Shown: positions 49,390 through 63,100 of the stretch, in pieces | How positions within the stretch are numbered: the stretch's first letter is position 1 | How the letters are laid out: each line of letters starts with the position of its first letter | Origin: Chromobotia macracanthus | Lineage: Eukaryota; Chordata; Actinopteri; Cypriniformes; Botiidae | NCBI GenBank assembly: GCA_036877525.1 | Contig: JAZGTH010000065.1 | Coordinates: 5,553,001-5,617,000 of the forward strand | Length of the DNA stretch: 64,000 nt | Direction of reading: 5' to 3' | Position numbers and translations under genes: made by a program | The notes under the pieces: model-generated | Seen by the model: only the letters and a program-made list of their open reading frames with translations | Databases searched by the model: none | What the model was told of the DNA's origin: nothing

Positions 49390-52300
49390 TCATGGCTCCT
49401 TAATTTTCCTTCACAACACATTTATGTTCCTCAAAGGATGAATGAATTTCTGTACTGGAAGCAGAGTAATAATGTATTCTGTGATGAGTTCACTAGGTTT
49501 AAAACATAGCCAAACTTATCCTAGAATAATCCAAATCCCAATTTGTAAGATTAAGTCAGGATTTCTGTTGGTTTCCCCATAGGCTTTATATTTTTTAAAA
49601 CTAGTACTACTGATAGTTCTGCTGCTCTCAGTGAGTTGCTGCAACTCTTGCCCTAGATAACTGTTAACCATGTGTGATGGTCATTTTTTACCCTGTTACA
49701 GAACTGACTATTACTCATCAGACCTTTATCTCAAATGGGACTCGTGTTGGCCATCATGCCAGCAATTCTTAGAACTCTGTGCATTGATGCCAACCACTGG
49801 CCTATCTTGTCAAGCCCCTCCCACATCCCCCAGAGGCCAGTGGGGCAGACCTCAAAGTCATATGTATTCTGGCTCATGCAAAGAGACTATGAGCATTTCT
49901 GCATGTCCCTCTTTTTCATGCTGCCCTCTTAACGCAACTGATTTTGCGTAACACTTAATAAGACCCCTGATGGTCATTATTCTAAACCTCACTCTCCTAA
50001 TATGACACACAATATTTTAATATAATTTTCCACTGGTACTTTTGTGGCTGGATGCTTATTGTGCAATGGCCCAGTCCCTTGATAGGCAACTGCTGAAAGC
50101 TGGTTACACTGACACTGCGAGAGGGAGAGAGAGAGTTCCAGAAACAGGAACACAGCATATTGTGTCCAGGTGCAGCTCATGCAGTTGTCATGGTATTGAG
50201 CTTAATCAAACAGACTGAATGAATGGGCAAAGTCCATATAGCCATGACTTGATCAGAAAACAGCTTATCATAACTTTTCTCTGTAGTGGAAAGCTGCCAA
50301 TTCAATCTCACACCAAAAATATTATAACATTCAATAACATTCAATCACTTATAGTTTTCGCAATGTTGTATACATTACCATTTTCAATCGAATTCAATTT
50401 ATTTTGCATTTGAGATCCTAGGCAGCTTTAGGAGCTTTAGTGTGTGTAAATTGTATCCAAATGTATCTGGGTCTGTGGCAGAGGTGTGGGTCCTATTCTT
50501 ATGATATTCTTATCAATTATGTCATGTATACAAATATCTGCTTTTTAAAAAACATGCATTTTAAAACAGTGGTTACATTTTACATATATTTGCATATGTT
50601 TCTGTTTTTAACTATTTTTATTAACAATGAAGTCGTTGTTTTTTTTCATTTTCTATTATCGTAATTTTAGCAAAAAAATTCCATGAAAAATGGAAAATTC
50701 GATTAAACAAATTAATTAAAAATTAAAACATTTCAGATTTTCTGGGTTTTTAGTTTTGCTTTAACCACAACATGAACTTCAGCTGGCTTAAACTCCACAA
50801 GCTTGTGCAAAACCTGATGACCATGTTACTCAACATGATTTAAAAGTGTTCCAGTGAGCATCTTAGTAAACGTTACAAAATTTATGATTAATTAGTGACC
50901 AATGAAGTACAGAATTTTGTATATTATACAAAATTTTGTATACAAAATTGTATAAATTTTTTTGTTTTAACCCCACTGTAATATCTGCACCCAGAATGTC
51001 TGAGAATGTAATTCAGATATATAGAAATTCTCGATTACCTGTGAGAATTCATCTGCATTCACTCAGAGTGTTGATTTGCATGGCAGTTTCTGTAGGATAA
51101 GGGTTATTATTAAGGGTTATTACATCATTTATATGTAGTGGGGCCAAATGTCATCAAATGGTGCAATGCAAATGGCTTGAATGGGTAAAAGGGTTTCATT
51201 AGGCTCTGTGGCTACACAGTTCCCATCCACTTCTATACAATATGCATGAAAATCCCAATGAAAAGGCACAAGGTACATTAGTAATACTCTTAAAATGACA
51301 AAACAATAACATTCACTGAACCTTCCCATTGGAACAAATGTCTTTGGCATTGCTGCAAAAACTTTGACACCATTTGCTTTTAAGAGAGTATAATTAAAGT
51401 TATTTTCAATTGAAGTTCATTGTAATGTGTGTAGCTGGAACATAAAGCATCCTGGAACACAGACTGTGCATGCAAATGAAGGACAAGTCTCACAGCAGGG
51501 ACGCAGCACTGGATTTACGACAGTGATGATATTAGCTTCAGGTGTGCCTCATCACTCACTGCTAGCAGCGTTGAGTTTTTAAATGCCTCATGTTTGTGTT
51601 CTTTTGCCATTTTAATTTTTAAGATTCAGAAAAGCATAGTACATCTGACTGCAAAACACAGATTAAAGACGAGAACAGTGGGCCCGTTTTATTAGACACA
51701 TACTCAGCATAATAGCTGGTGATATATTATCACTGTCAAACTCTGAGACTCAGGAATGAACCACAGAAAAGAGGAGATAAAAGACGGAGAAGAAAGAATG
51801 TCAGTTGTGTATAAAGTCCACAACACAATCTGAGTCCCTGTTAGGTTCAATGGCCTAGTTTTACAGCTCACTGACTTGCATATCTTATTCATTAAGACCA
51901 AAAATGTGTGTTTGCAGGTTCTTGGAAACATTCCTGAGGAATAACAGGTGTCGTCTGTCACGATGCATACATATTAGACCTGACTGTGGTGGCATGACCT
52001 CTTTAAACTGAACTTCATCTGGTCGCATTCACACATGGTATAAATTTTGTGCAAAGCACAATGATCCAGCCCCTTCTTGAAGTAAACACTTTTTTTAACT
52101 ACAACAGTTATCTTTCGTACATGTAGATTTACATTTAACCCAAGTGGGCAACAATCAAAAGAAAAGAAACAATACATTTTTTTAGGAAGAACAATGCATG
52201 GGTTTCTAGTGACAAAACAATGGTTACTGACTATATTCAGTTAAGCTGGATAAGTATGATTGATTGCTGTCTTAAAACCTGTCATAACAAATCCTCTGAC

Positions 52301-55300
52301 ATCACAATACACCCCAGATAAATTACCTGGTTCTAGATATACCTCATTTATAGCTGACTCAGAGTGGGAGTTTTTTAGTAGAACAGGGTGAGACAGGAAA
52401 TACCATGTTACCACAAGTACATTCTACAGTCGTGACACTGCAGACTGGATTTGATTTCACACTTATAATCCACCTCAATGTATCCCACACGTACTGTACC
52501 ACACCCATTACAGCTCTGTACATATTCCTCTGGCTGAGCCCAGACTTTGAAGGGTATTAATGATTTATGAGCATCTTCTGTAAATCACACTCATAATGTG
52601 TGACTTCTTTCCTGTGAAACCATTAGCACCACCACAACAAGCTGGCAGTGAGATGGGAGGATGTTTCTTTGGGCTGTTGTTGTGTGCATGCTGCTGTGCA
52701 CATGCCTGTGTGTGTGTGTATGAAGGGGGAGACAGACAGGGCCAATTTTGAAAAGAGACGGTCTGAGGGTTTATGTGTTTATGTGAAGAGAAGGAAAAAC
52801 ATACAGGAGAAAAAATAGAAACTACGCAAACAAACTCCGACTGAGCTGAACAAAATCTTTATTCTGCTTTTAAATACCTGATAAATACCTGCTTTTTGAA
52901 TAGTTCTGACCCCACAAGCCTGGGCCTGTGGATGTCTGTGTGTTCATGTGCAAAAACTTGTGCATTATACTGTAGATACATGTACATGTTGTACATACCT
53001 GTGATGCTCAGACTAACACAGAGCCATAACATTTTGATGAGAGATATCGCACGTTTTGGGCAGAGACTTGGGTAAATTGGATGGAAGAGCTTTTGTGCAG
53101 TGGGCAGTAATTTGCAGTCTATTCATCTGTAGGAGCAAATTGTCCATAGTAATTTATGATTGAAGCAATGTGTGGGGAATGCAAGGAAAATGAAAGCTAT
53201 TTTTTATTCTGTAGAAGTTTAATAATAATAAGAAGAAGAATCCATTCCTGGATATTCCCAGCTTTACAACAAAAAACGCAACATACTTATCACTGAGTGT
53301 TCAAACAGTGGACCTGGACCTGCTTTTAATGTGAATGAACTAAGTGTAGTTGACTTTTAGTTAATACAACATTTAAAGGAAGACAAGGCAAACTGAATGT
53401 TTAGTTGCTGGATTCAAAAGCATAATTAAGCGTCAGACATTGTGCCTACGTACCACATTTCTTAGAAAGGCTCTCAAATCTTGTAAGTTGGACTGTCAGT
53501 TTTCATAGAAGGACAGCCATGTTTTCATAAAAAAGTACTTACTATAAATTCATGGTAAAAAAGAAACTTAGAAGAAACCAAAAAGTTTGGTTACTGTTTC
53601 TGTGAAATTAGCCCAGTCCAAACTAATCAGATTTCTCTCTGAGAGCTCTGACAAGCAATCTGAGATGTTCAGGTATGAGTATGTTGTTCACTGCTTTTTC
53701 TTGAGAACAGAAACACAATTTGGGGCATATTCTCAAACAAACAACACTGTGAAAACTTGTGTAGTTCTACGAATGACGACAACAAATTTTTAACTCATAA
53801 CTTAAAAGTTAATGTAACAATTTAAAAAGTAACCTACAAAATCAAATTCTTTCAAAACAAACATGATTTCACAACAAACAATTGTAAACAACAACGATTA
53901 TGACTAGTGATTGTGTCAAGATTTTTTTTTACAGTAATGTCCTAAAACTGTCATTTTTCTTGATTAGAGTGACAAGCTTGTTTATATCACAATCATAGTG
54001 TGATTTCTGTGCCACAATAGGTTAACTTCACAAACGGCGTGCAGTTCAACAGACTGAAGTGTTTAACATCTCATTATGTTACAGCAGATCTTAATCTAAC
54101 TGTCCTCTCATCTCTCATTTAAACTAAATTAGATGCCAGAGCTCAGCAGAGCCCATCACGTTCCGTTCTGTTTTGAACAAATGACTACGATGATGATAAT
54201 AAAGATGACAATGAGTTGTTGTTAATATTATTATATAAGCAGAAAAATGATTTAAACCTCCATCAAGCCAAAGCTGACAGATCACAGTATGGCTTCGCAA
54301 ACAGACTGGGGGGTGTAATGATTCTCCTTTTATTGAGGAACAGTTTTACTGCTGAATGATTGAAGACTTCCTCTGTTAACACAGCATGGCCAAACTCCCC
54401 AGAAAGAGAAAGCACCATTATATTGCCATTACTCTCTGGGTGCAAAGCATTGGGGACTATTACATGCACATCTGGCCTCACTGAGCATGTCTGCTTACTG
54501 TCTTTATCATCTTCAATTAAGCCTTGGCCTGATCAAAGATCTGTTCCCTGATCAGAAACAAAGCATTCAGTCTCTTCCAACACTGTTAGGAAAGAACTAG
54601 TTATGGCCAACTGTAATTCAAGGCTAAGAATAGAGCTCACATTTGTCAATGATTTATTGTTCTTGCAAACTACCAACCCGATAGAGAGAAAGCCTTATGA
54701 AATCCGAATTAGTTTTAGTTTAACAGGGGTTTGTAAAACAACCGCAGATCTTGTACATCACAGGTTATTGTTGGCATGTCGTTGACTAATGATCACGCTC
54801 CCCAACGCTGGATCTCCCAGCACTGAAATGATGACTTCACTGATGCAGAATAAAGTAGAGTACATATTAATCCTTCTGAATGCTTGTATGTACAGTATGT
54901 ATGAGGTCCCATCCCAAATCACTTGAGTTCTCCATTTTGGCGCTTATAGTTTTCCACTTTATCAGACAACAGTGCACCCTAGCGGGTGCAGAGAGTTTAC
55001 AGCAAAAAGTTCACTGCGCAATCATAAAAGAGTCCCATTGTATTTTTATTGCATGAAAAAGTGATCATTTACTATATCATCGTGTAAATGTAAATGCGGT
55101 AATCCATCAGTTATGCCTTCATTAAATGTGATGAGTAGATCAAACATGTAGGTTACAGGGAAGTGAGACTTTGGCATCAGAACAAAGACTGATCTGATGA
55201 TTCATGGGTTACTGACATCGACTGAATGGCAGTCCGTGTGATGTCCGTATTACAGTTTGTTTAGTGGTGTGTAAATATGTGGCTATAGTGTAAATTATGA

Positions 55301-55502
55301 GAAATGCTGTAATGAAACACAATAAGTCACATTGGATTGCTTCACACCTTCACCTGATGACAGACTAACAGGACTGGACAACATGAGACCTACAAACAGT
55401 AAGTGCCAATGAAGGCTTATTATCTCTCTCACTCTCTCTCTCTCTCTCTTTGTACGTGTCCCAAATGTCCCCACAACAATGATAAAAGTCACACACACCT
55501 AC

Positions 55503-55670
55503 ACTGTGGTCCTCACGAGGGAAATTGATTATTAAATAATAAATACTACATGATGCTTTCTTGAAAATGGAAAAAAAACGCCAAAAGGTGTGTGTAAAGG
55601 GGACAGAATATACAGTACGGTATAAAAGTCACTATGTATGAGGAAAGTTCCCACAAAGCATAGAAACCCA

Positions 55671-55671
<1 letters not shown>
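55503..55671 (+). repeat. Dispersed repeat ending in a GT microsatellite (copy 1)
   Basis: Blocks GGTCCTCACGAGGGAAATTG, ATTATTAAA, CCAAAAGG, GGGGACAGAATA and CAAAGCATAGAAACCCAATG occur in the same order as at 61267-61442. In both cases the repeat runs straight into a GT microsatellite. Confidence 0.7.

Positions 55672-55721
<50 letters not shown>
55672..55721. repeat. GT microsatellite
   Basis: 25 uninterrupted GT units forming the tail of the adjacent dispersed repeat. Confidence 0.95.
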
Positions 55722-55722
<1 letters not shown>

Positions 55723-57057
55723 AAAAAAGTACAAAATACAGATACATAAATACAGAAAATACATGGTTAAGTGTCCTTAAAACCTTACTACGTTAAAAAA
55801 TGAGTGTTATATAAGTTGCAGAAGAATATTAGACACACAATATGTGATTAAGGTCTTTCACTCCGTCTCTTCACTGAGCTCAAATATTCCCTCGTTCCCT
55901 TATCAGTCTGAGATGCTCGCTGATGCTCAAATTTCAACACATTTCATCAGTTAGCGGCTTTACTGATGCAACTGCGGCTCAATGAACTTCAGTATCAGGA
56001 GGAGAGAGACACCTAGTGTCCGTGATGAGAAACACACGCAGACTGCTGTAGAAAGTTCCCTTAACTTCTAGTTGTCTCTCAAACGTATATATATATCTTA
56101 TATTCATATAAGTACTTTAAGTTAATGCTGTTCACCAATGCCATTTAAACAACCAAGCATTTAAACAACCAAGCAGTTGGTTATTTAATGAGCAGCCCAT
56201 GCATGCATGCTTATTAAACCTCCATTAAAGCTGTGATTTGCAGCAAATGTATTTTTGTTTTTGTTTATTGCTTTTACAAAACGGTTCATGCATAAACCTA
56301 GCAATGAATCATAAAACACGCAGCAACAGAAAAATCACGATACTGCTCAATTATTATTCATAAATGATAATATTATTCATTGACTCACTGAGCAGTTCTA
56401 CGTTAATACTGATGTGGTGATGTCACAGCTGTATGTTTATAGAGTAATTTACAATGGCTTTAAATGAGATTCAACCGGTGATAATCAAGGACCAGAACTA
56501 TCTGTACTATAATCTGAAACATCTAACTACTGAATATTATGATTAACCAATCAAAATGAATTATTCAACATAGCCTGTAATAAAAGTGAAAAAAAAGCTG
56601 ACAAGACGTTATATATTATTCATTATATTACTAAAGATCATTTAGATGTCTTATTTTACATATACATAGTATTCAGACATATATAAAAATTAAATAAATA
56701 TTTTAAATACATACTTTTGATGAAACTATGGGAAACTAGCTTTATAAATTTTCAAGCTTTACAAACCTCTTTGTTACCTATACACGGTACACACATAGAG
56801 CAGAACCCCTTACAATCTTAAAAAAATTAACAATGTAAGACTTACCTAAAATACAGAAGTGCAAAATGCAGTATTGAAATGAACTATGACATACAGTATG
56901 TGATATATGTCATGTATTACAATAACCTAAAGATCTTGAGGTCAGTGCACTTTAGTCTACTCATGTACATTTAGATGTGGTTAACCACTTCCTAAAGAAA
57001 TCAAATATTATATATAATAGGCCTATATGGGTGTGTAAATGTCTCCCTTTTTGTATT

Positions 57058-57150
57058 TCACGAGTTCACATGATTGGCCGCTGCCAGAAGTGATGCAAAT
57101 AAAGAGTTCGGCTGCTGCATCAGGTCCTGTGGCCGGTCAAACTCAACCGG
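57058..57150 (-). CDS. abcc12: abcc12-like last coding exon
   Basis: Opens after acceptor TTATCTTAG with PVEFDRPQDLMQQPNSLFAS and ends LLAAANHVNS-TGA. It is the conserved end of NBD2 (VEFD motif after the H-loop strand). A minus-strand AATAAA at 56264-56269 is a possible poly(A) signal. Confidence 0.88.
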   Translation of the reverse strand, partial: PVEFDRPQDLMQQPNSLFASLLAAANHVNS

Positions 57151-60100
57151 CTAAGATAATGCATAAGAGAGAGAGAGAGAGAAATTAAGAGAGTCTTCTG
57201 AATCAATAGTAATAATAAATACTTTTATACAGAAACAGCATTTCAAATGCTAAAAACAGCTGAGAAGTTTTTTAATTAGATAGATTTGAGCCCCAAAACT
57301 ATTAGGCACAATAACTTCCCTCAATCTCCCTCAATTAAAAGTGCTTCATAAGGTCTTTATGTTGTATTTGTACTCTTACCTTGCCCTGGTCCATGACAAG
57401 TATTCTGTCACTCTCCAATACAGTGTTGATTCTGTGGGCAATTGTTAAGACAGTGCAGTGCTGGAAAGCATCTCTGATGGTGTGCTGGATCATGCTGTCC
57501 GTCTCTGAGTCTATAGATGCTGTGGCCTCATCCAACAGAATGATCTACACACAAACAGAAAGTCAATGAGCGAAGAATATTTCTGAGGAAACTCTTTGTT
57601 AATGTGATTTAGATCAGCATTCTTACTTTGGAATTGCGCAGCAGAGCTCTGGCCATGCACATAAGCTGCCGCTCTCCAACAGAGAAATTTTCTCCGTTCT
57701 CCACTACTGGAGAGTCCAGCTTCTCTGGTAGCTTTGCAATCTACCAGAGAGAGAGAAAAAGGTCTGGTTTTAATCATAACCTTAAACCATTGTTACAAAT
57801 CCAGTTTAATCAGAACCATTTGCAGTAGTGCATATATAAATAATGTGTAACATATATGAGTAAAAGTCTTTACTGTGTCCTTCATGTAGGTTTTTTCCAA
57901 AGCCTGCCAGAGGTCTTCATCTTTATAATTGTTAAAGGGATCCAGATTATACCTATATCCAATAAAAACACAAACATATATTTACTAAACTATTTCTTCT
58001 GTTTGCCACAGACACAACAAAATTTACAGATGATTTGCCTGGGGCTGATATTTGTAGGCTGATTTTCCTCAAGTGTTAACACTCTGGATTTATAGTGCTA
58101 TTAAACATTGAATGACATTGAATTCAGACCAGCCCAACAAAGCCACATGGCTTAACCAATGGCATGAGTTTGGGGCAGGACTGTTTGTCAAACTAATAAA
58201 AATGGTCTCACAAAATTATGTAGTTCTCTATTTTTCCTGTTCTGTTAGCTGACACTTCACAAACTAAGTAGCATAATCTGTAGCAGATTAATGTATTTAT
58301 TAATAATAATCAATATTAAACTTAGCTTATAGAATCGACTTTTCAACTAATTCATGGATTCTCTACTGCAAGGATGGAGAACCTTGTTGCTGCAGTGTCC
58401 TGCAGAGTTTAGCTCCAACCTTTATCAAACACCTAAACCAGTAGAGTAACCATAAAATAGTTAAAAAAGTCAACTTAAAATAGATAAAAGTGGCCTGAAT
58501 TTGCTAAATAATTTACTAAATCCTCATTAAATGTCATGGTATAATAGGTGGAAGCTGACAGGTGAAAATTCACCTGACAGTGCCAATGAAGAGTACAGGA
58601 TCCTGTGGTATGACAGAGAGCTGGCTGCGAAGATCTTTCAGTCCCAGCTTGCTGATGTCCAAATCATCTATCAAAATAGTGCCCTCCGCTGGTTCTGCCA
58701 AACGGAACAGTGCCACGCCCAGAGAAGACTTCCCTGAACCAGACAGACAGAGAAAGTTATATAGTGCCCATCAAGACAGAAATATATATCAAGATATCAT
58801 AATTCATAGTATATCTGCCTTCTTGCTATACATGTGTTGCTTTTTGCATTTTATCAGAACAATATTTTCAGATAAGAGCCATTGTCAGTATGTACTGCAG
58901 CTTAAATATAGATTGTACTATGTCAGTCTTAAAATACTGTGACAATAATAAAAGAATATGTTTCTAAAATTTAAATGAAAGCAAAAAGATTTTAGTACAT
59001 GTTCTCTCTTACCAGAGCCTGTGCGTCCTACAATGCCGACTTTTTCTTGTGGCTTAACATTTATGTTGAGTTTATTGAGAACTATGGGTGTATTCTCCCT
59101 GTATCTCATACTGTAGTTTTTAAAGGTTATGGCGCCCTCCTGTGGCCAGCCTGTGGGGATGTTTGCATCCTTTATACTCCGAGGACCCTCTGATACACAA
59201 TTCTACAGCACACAAATAGAGGTCACAATTAAAAAAAGATGTATATACATTATACATCAATTATCGTGAGATCCAAAACCCAGTCTTCTTTATGAACGTT
59301 ATGAACCTGAGAGGCAGGTGCTTAAATGAGGATTCTCCATAATAAACACCAAGATTTATGAATGATTGACTCTCATGGCATTACAAACTTAATGAATGAA
59401 ATGGCTGATGACCTTGAGGTAAACATAATGTGTGTGACAGTGTGTCTCCTACCGTAATATACTCCAGCAATCTTTCTACACTGGTGAACTTTGCCTCCAC
59501 TTCAGTGGATAACCTCACCACAAACTGAAGTATTCCAGTCAACTAAAATGACATAAACACAAGACCAGTACTCAGATATCCAGCAGAATTTGACATGAGA
59601 CATTAGAAGACTGGTTTAGTCTATGTGTGAGTTACCTGTATTGTATAAGATAAGGCCAGGCCCTTCAGAGAAGGATTTATGGACTCACTGGGGCTGAGCA
59701 CTACAAATAATGCCACCATTAGAGTAACAGTAGCAGACAGGAAGTCTAACCAAAACGAGAGCCAGCGAGTCCCACAATTAAACAACAAGAAATGGTTTGA
59801 GTTGGTGTCACTCAGCACCTTAAACCTGTCATATAAAACACATAAAAATATATAAAGGATATGTCATCATGTCAATTATTTTCATCAGTTATTATATATA
59901 ATTATTTGATTTATATTTATGAACATCATAGTTCATCAATTATTTTCTTGTTTGGTAAATTCCTTTCATATGTGATCACTTTTGCCTGAAGAATGAAAGT
60001 ATTTTACACATTTGTAATGACAAATTGAGTTAAAAGTCTCTTCTAAATGTGAATTTAAGAGATGATTAATGTGACAAATGTAGCCTAGATAATTACTGTC

Positions 60101-63100
60101 ATTCTGCCACAATTAAGGAATGTTATTGTGGTTTTATTCAAAGTGACTTTATGCCTTTCAGAGTTCCAAATACACTGTCAGTAATATCTTACTGTTGTAT
60201 GTATTGCTCTCTTTTGTCATAGGCGTGAATGGTGCTGAGTCCCTGTATGATGGAGGTGGTGAGAGAGATCCAGGGAGAGCGACTCACATTCTCCATCCTC
60301 TTCATATGTCGAATGCTCCTCTGGAAAAGACTAAAGCAAGAAGAAAACACAGAAGCAATTAGTTAACGACAAACATTAGCAGATATAATTAAATATGTTT
60401 GGTAATTCTGCAGTCTGGCATAAATAAACAATATCCTAAATATATATGTGGTACTGTTGGGATTGTGATTCTGCTATCATAATTCTGGATTTAAAGATCC
60501 TGTGATGTTAAAGTTTGAGTCTCACTATAGGATGGTGACAAAGATGATTCCGATAACTGCCACAGCGATTAGGAGGTACGGGAACACCACACAGATGGTA
60601 AGGATGGTGAAAGTAACTATCATAGTGAACTGCAGGAAGTTCTCCATATTAAATGGCAAAACTGTATCAGCTTCATCTTGGTCTTTACTGAAGCGGTTCA
60701 CCATGCGGCCAGTTGGAGTTGTGTCAAAAAAACTCATCGGGCTACAAAGTATCTGCAAAAGAAGTCACATTGTACCAAAATGCTGACTGCTCTCATTTAA
60801 CTGTACTAAATTACTAAACAAAACCCTTTAGTATTAAACTTTTGAGTAGCTATAGGAAGTAGCTATAGGAAGAACTCATATATTATGATCCAAAAACTCA
60901 GGCCTCAAAAGGTGAAAAAAGTCTTACCCGTTTAAACATGGTGTCATGGAGTTTGGATGAGGCGTCCAGAGTGACTTTAACAAAGGCATAGCCTTTTGTT
61001 ACACTGAGTAGCACCATTGCAACAATAATGAGGCCATAAATCATTTGATAAAATGACAGGTCTGGATTCTCTGAAATATTACCACTGTTTGATGTTGGAT
61101 CAGAGCTATTTAACAGCTGCAACACAAAGAGAGAGAAAACAGTTGTTCATGTAGTATGACACAAACACATGAAAGGTGTCTTGATGAGTTTAATGACTGG
61201 ATGGGTGTGTGTGTTTGTTTGTGTGTGTCCACAAGAATAGTAGAAGTCACACACATTGTGGGGACAGTGGTCCCCACAAGGGAAATTGATTGTTAAAAAT
61301 ACTAAATTATGTTTTTTTAATGTAAAAATGCAAAAAGGTTTCTGTGAGGGTTAGGTATAGAGGTAGGGTGAGGGTTAGGGGATAAAATATTCAGCTTGAA
61401 CAGTATCAAACACATTATGTCTATGGAAAGCATAGAAACCTAATGTGTATGTGTGTGTGTGAGTGTGTGTGTTTACCCCTGATCCCTGGTCTAACCAGAA
61501 ACTAAGCCACCAGTTGCTGAAAGCAGTTGACCCCACAAGAAGTATGAAGAGCAGCACAACCATTAATGTCAACAGATACCCTAAAGAGATATACAGACAA
61601 GAGAAAGAGAAACAGTGTTATTGTGGTATTATAATAAAGAGAGGGAAAGATGGAGAGAGGGAAAAAGACACAATACCTCCAGCAGCTTTGCAGTACTTGT
61701 GGTATGTTCTCCATGTGACAGATCCCTCCTGAGACACTTCCTGAGTTACTAATTGATCCTTCCTGCCTGAAACAAACACATAAGTCAAATGCTGCTATAG
61801 ATTGTTTTTTTAATATATAGCATATGACTATATATAACATTTACCTTTTGTTGCTGTTGACTTTTTGGGAAAAGACTCGACAGTTTCAATTTTCTCATCA
61901 GACATATCAAATGCTAGAAAAAGACAATAAAAAATAGGGGGATTAATTCCTTATAAGTACACAAAACACCTGGTATTATATGGTGGGAAAAGCAATACAA
62001 TATAGTTCTGTGATATTTAATGGTAACTAATCAATACACTGACAATAAAAGTATCAATATTTTCAGCTATTTCATTATATTTATTATTCTCCATTGCAAA
62101 TGTATACAATTTGGGTAACACTTTACAAAAGAAAACATTACATCTGAATAATATGAACTAAAAATTAACTATATATTTTACAGCATTTATTAATCTTTGC
62201 TAATGTTAGTTAATATAAATCCAGTTGTTCTTGCTAATTCATTGTGCATTAAGTAATATAAATAGATAATTTAATTTAATAATACATTAATTTAATAGAG
62301 CCAGCTTTAAATTGTATTAGTAAAGTTTGAAATTAGTTGGTAAATGGAAAACAATGGCTGTTAAAGGGATAATTTCTCTGTCATTTACTCACTCTCATGT
62401 CATCTGAAACCTATTTGAATTTTTCTGTTAAACACAAAAGAAGATATTTTAAGAAATGTCTCAGTGGTTTTGTGTCCATTTAATGTTAAGTCAATGGGTG
62501 CCACTTTTTTGATACCAAAATACTTCAAAATATCTTCTGTGATCCTCAGAAGCACAAAAGTCACACTGGTTTTGAATGACATGAGGGTGAGTAAATGATG
62601 GAAGAATTTTCACTTTTGGGTGAACTATCCCTTTAACAAATGTACCATTACCAAAATTCGTTATTTACAACAAATTGCTTTATACTGAAAAAAGACTAAA
62701 TGACTCACTGTATTGTAGCCTATATCTACAATAATATTATAAAGTATTATGAAAATATTCTGTTGCAGAATTCCTGTCCATTTCCAACTTTTTTTAGGTT
62801 TAATAAAGTGTTTACTCAACCTTTACATGCAAAAGACAACCAACCAGGATTGTTTATTGCTTATAAAAATGTTTTGTGACCCTCTAACCTGGATTCTCTA
62901 TTCCGTTGAGTTTAGGCTCTTCTGGATTGATTTGTTTAGCGTCATCGAGTTCAGCCTGCATTTTGAAACTGTCCTCTTTCTTGTCCTATATAATCCAAAA
63001 GTGACAATTAGGATGAAATTCAGTGACACAACACAATTTGTTTGTTTGTGTTTAGCCTTGAAATCCAATAGGTCAACTGAGTTTTATTATTTAAGTTTTA

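Larger units (their letters stand above)
25191..57057. other. Gene-poor interval between cebpg and the ABC transporter
   Basis: About 32 kb with no coding exon I can recognise. It contains MITE family 1 copies (27.6, 30.5, 33.2, 46.4 kb), SINEs (34.0, 38.3, 42.3 kb), microsatellites, palindromes at 34.67 and 35.48 kb, an AT cruciform-prone tract at 36.17-36.24 kb and promoter-like patches near 27.2, 29.5 and 41.7 kb. The rest is ordinary AT-rich sequence. The ABC transporter 3' UTR probably occupies the last few hundred bases; a minus-strand AATAAA lies at 56264-56269. Confidence 0.6.

Noticed and set aside
57511..57777. 88-codon minus frame across the NBD2 signature exon
   Set aside because: Wrong frame; the spliced phase-0 reading gives the FSVGERQ signature instead.
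61340..61380. GGGTTAG motifs suggesting telomere-like repeat
   Set aside because: Only scattered, irregular GGGTTAG within a dispersed repeat; no TTAGGG tandem array.
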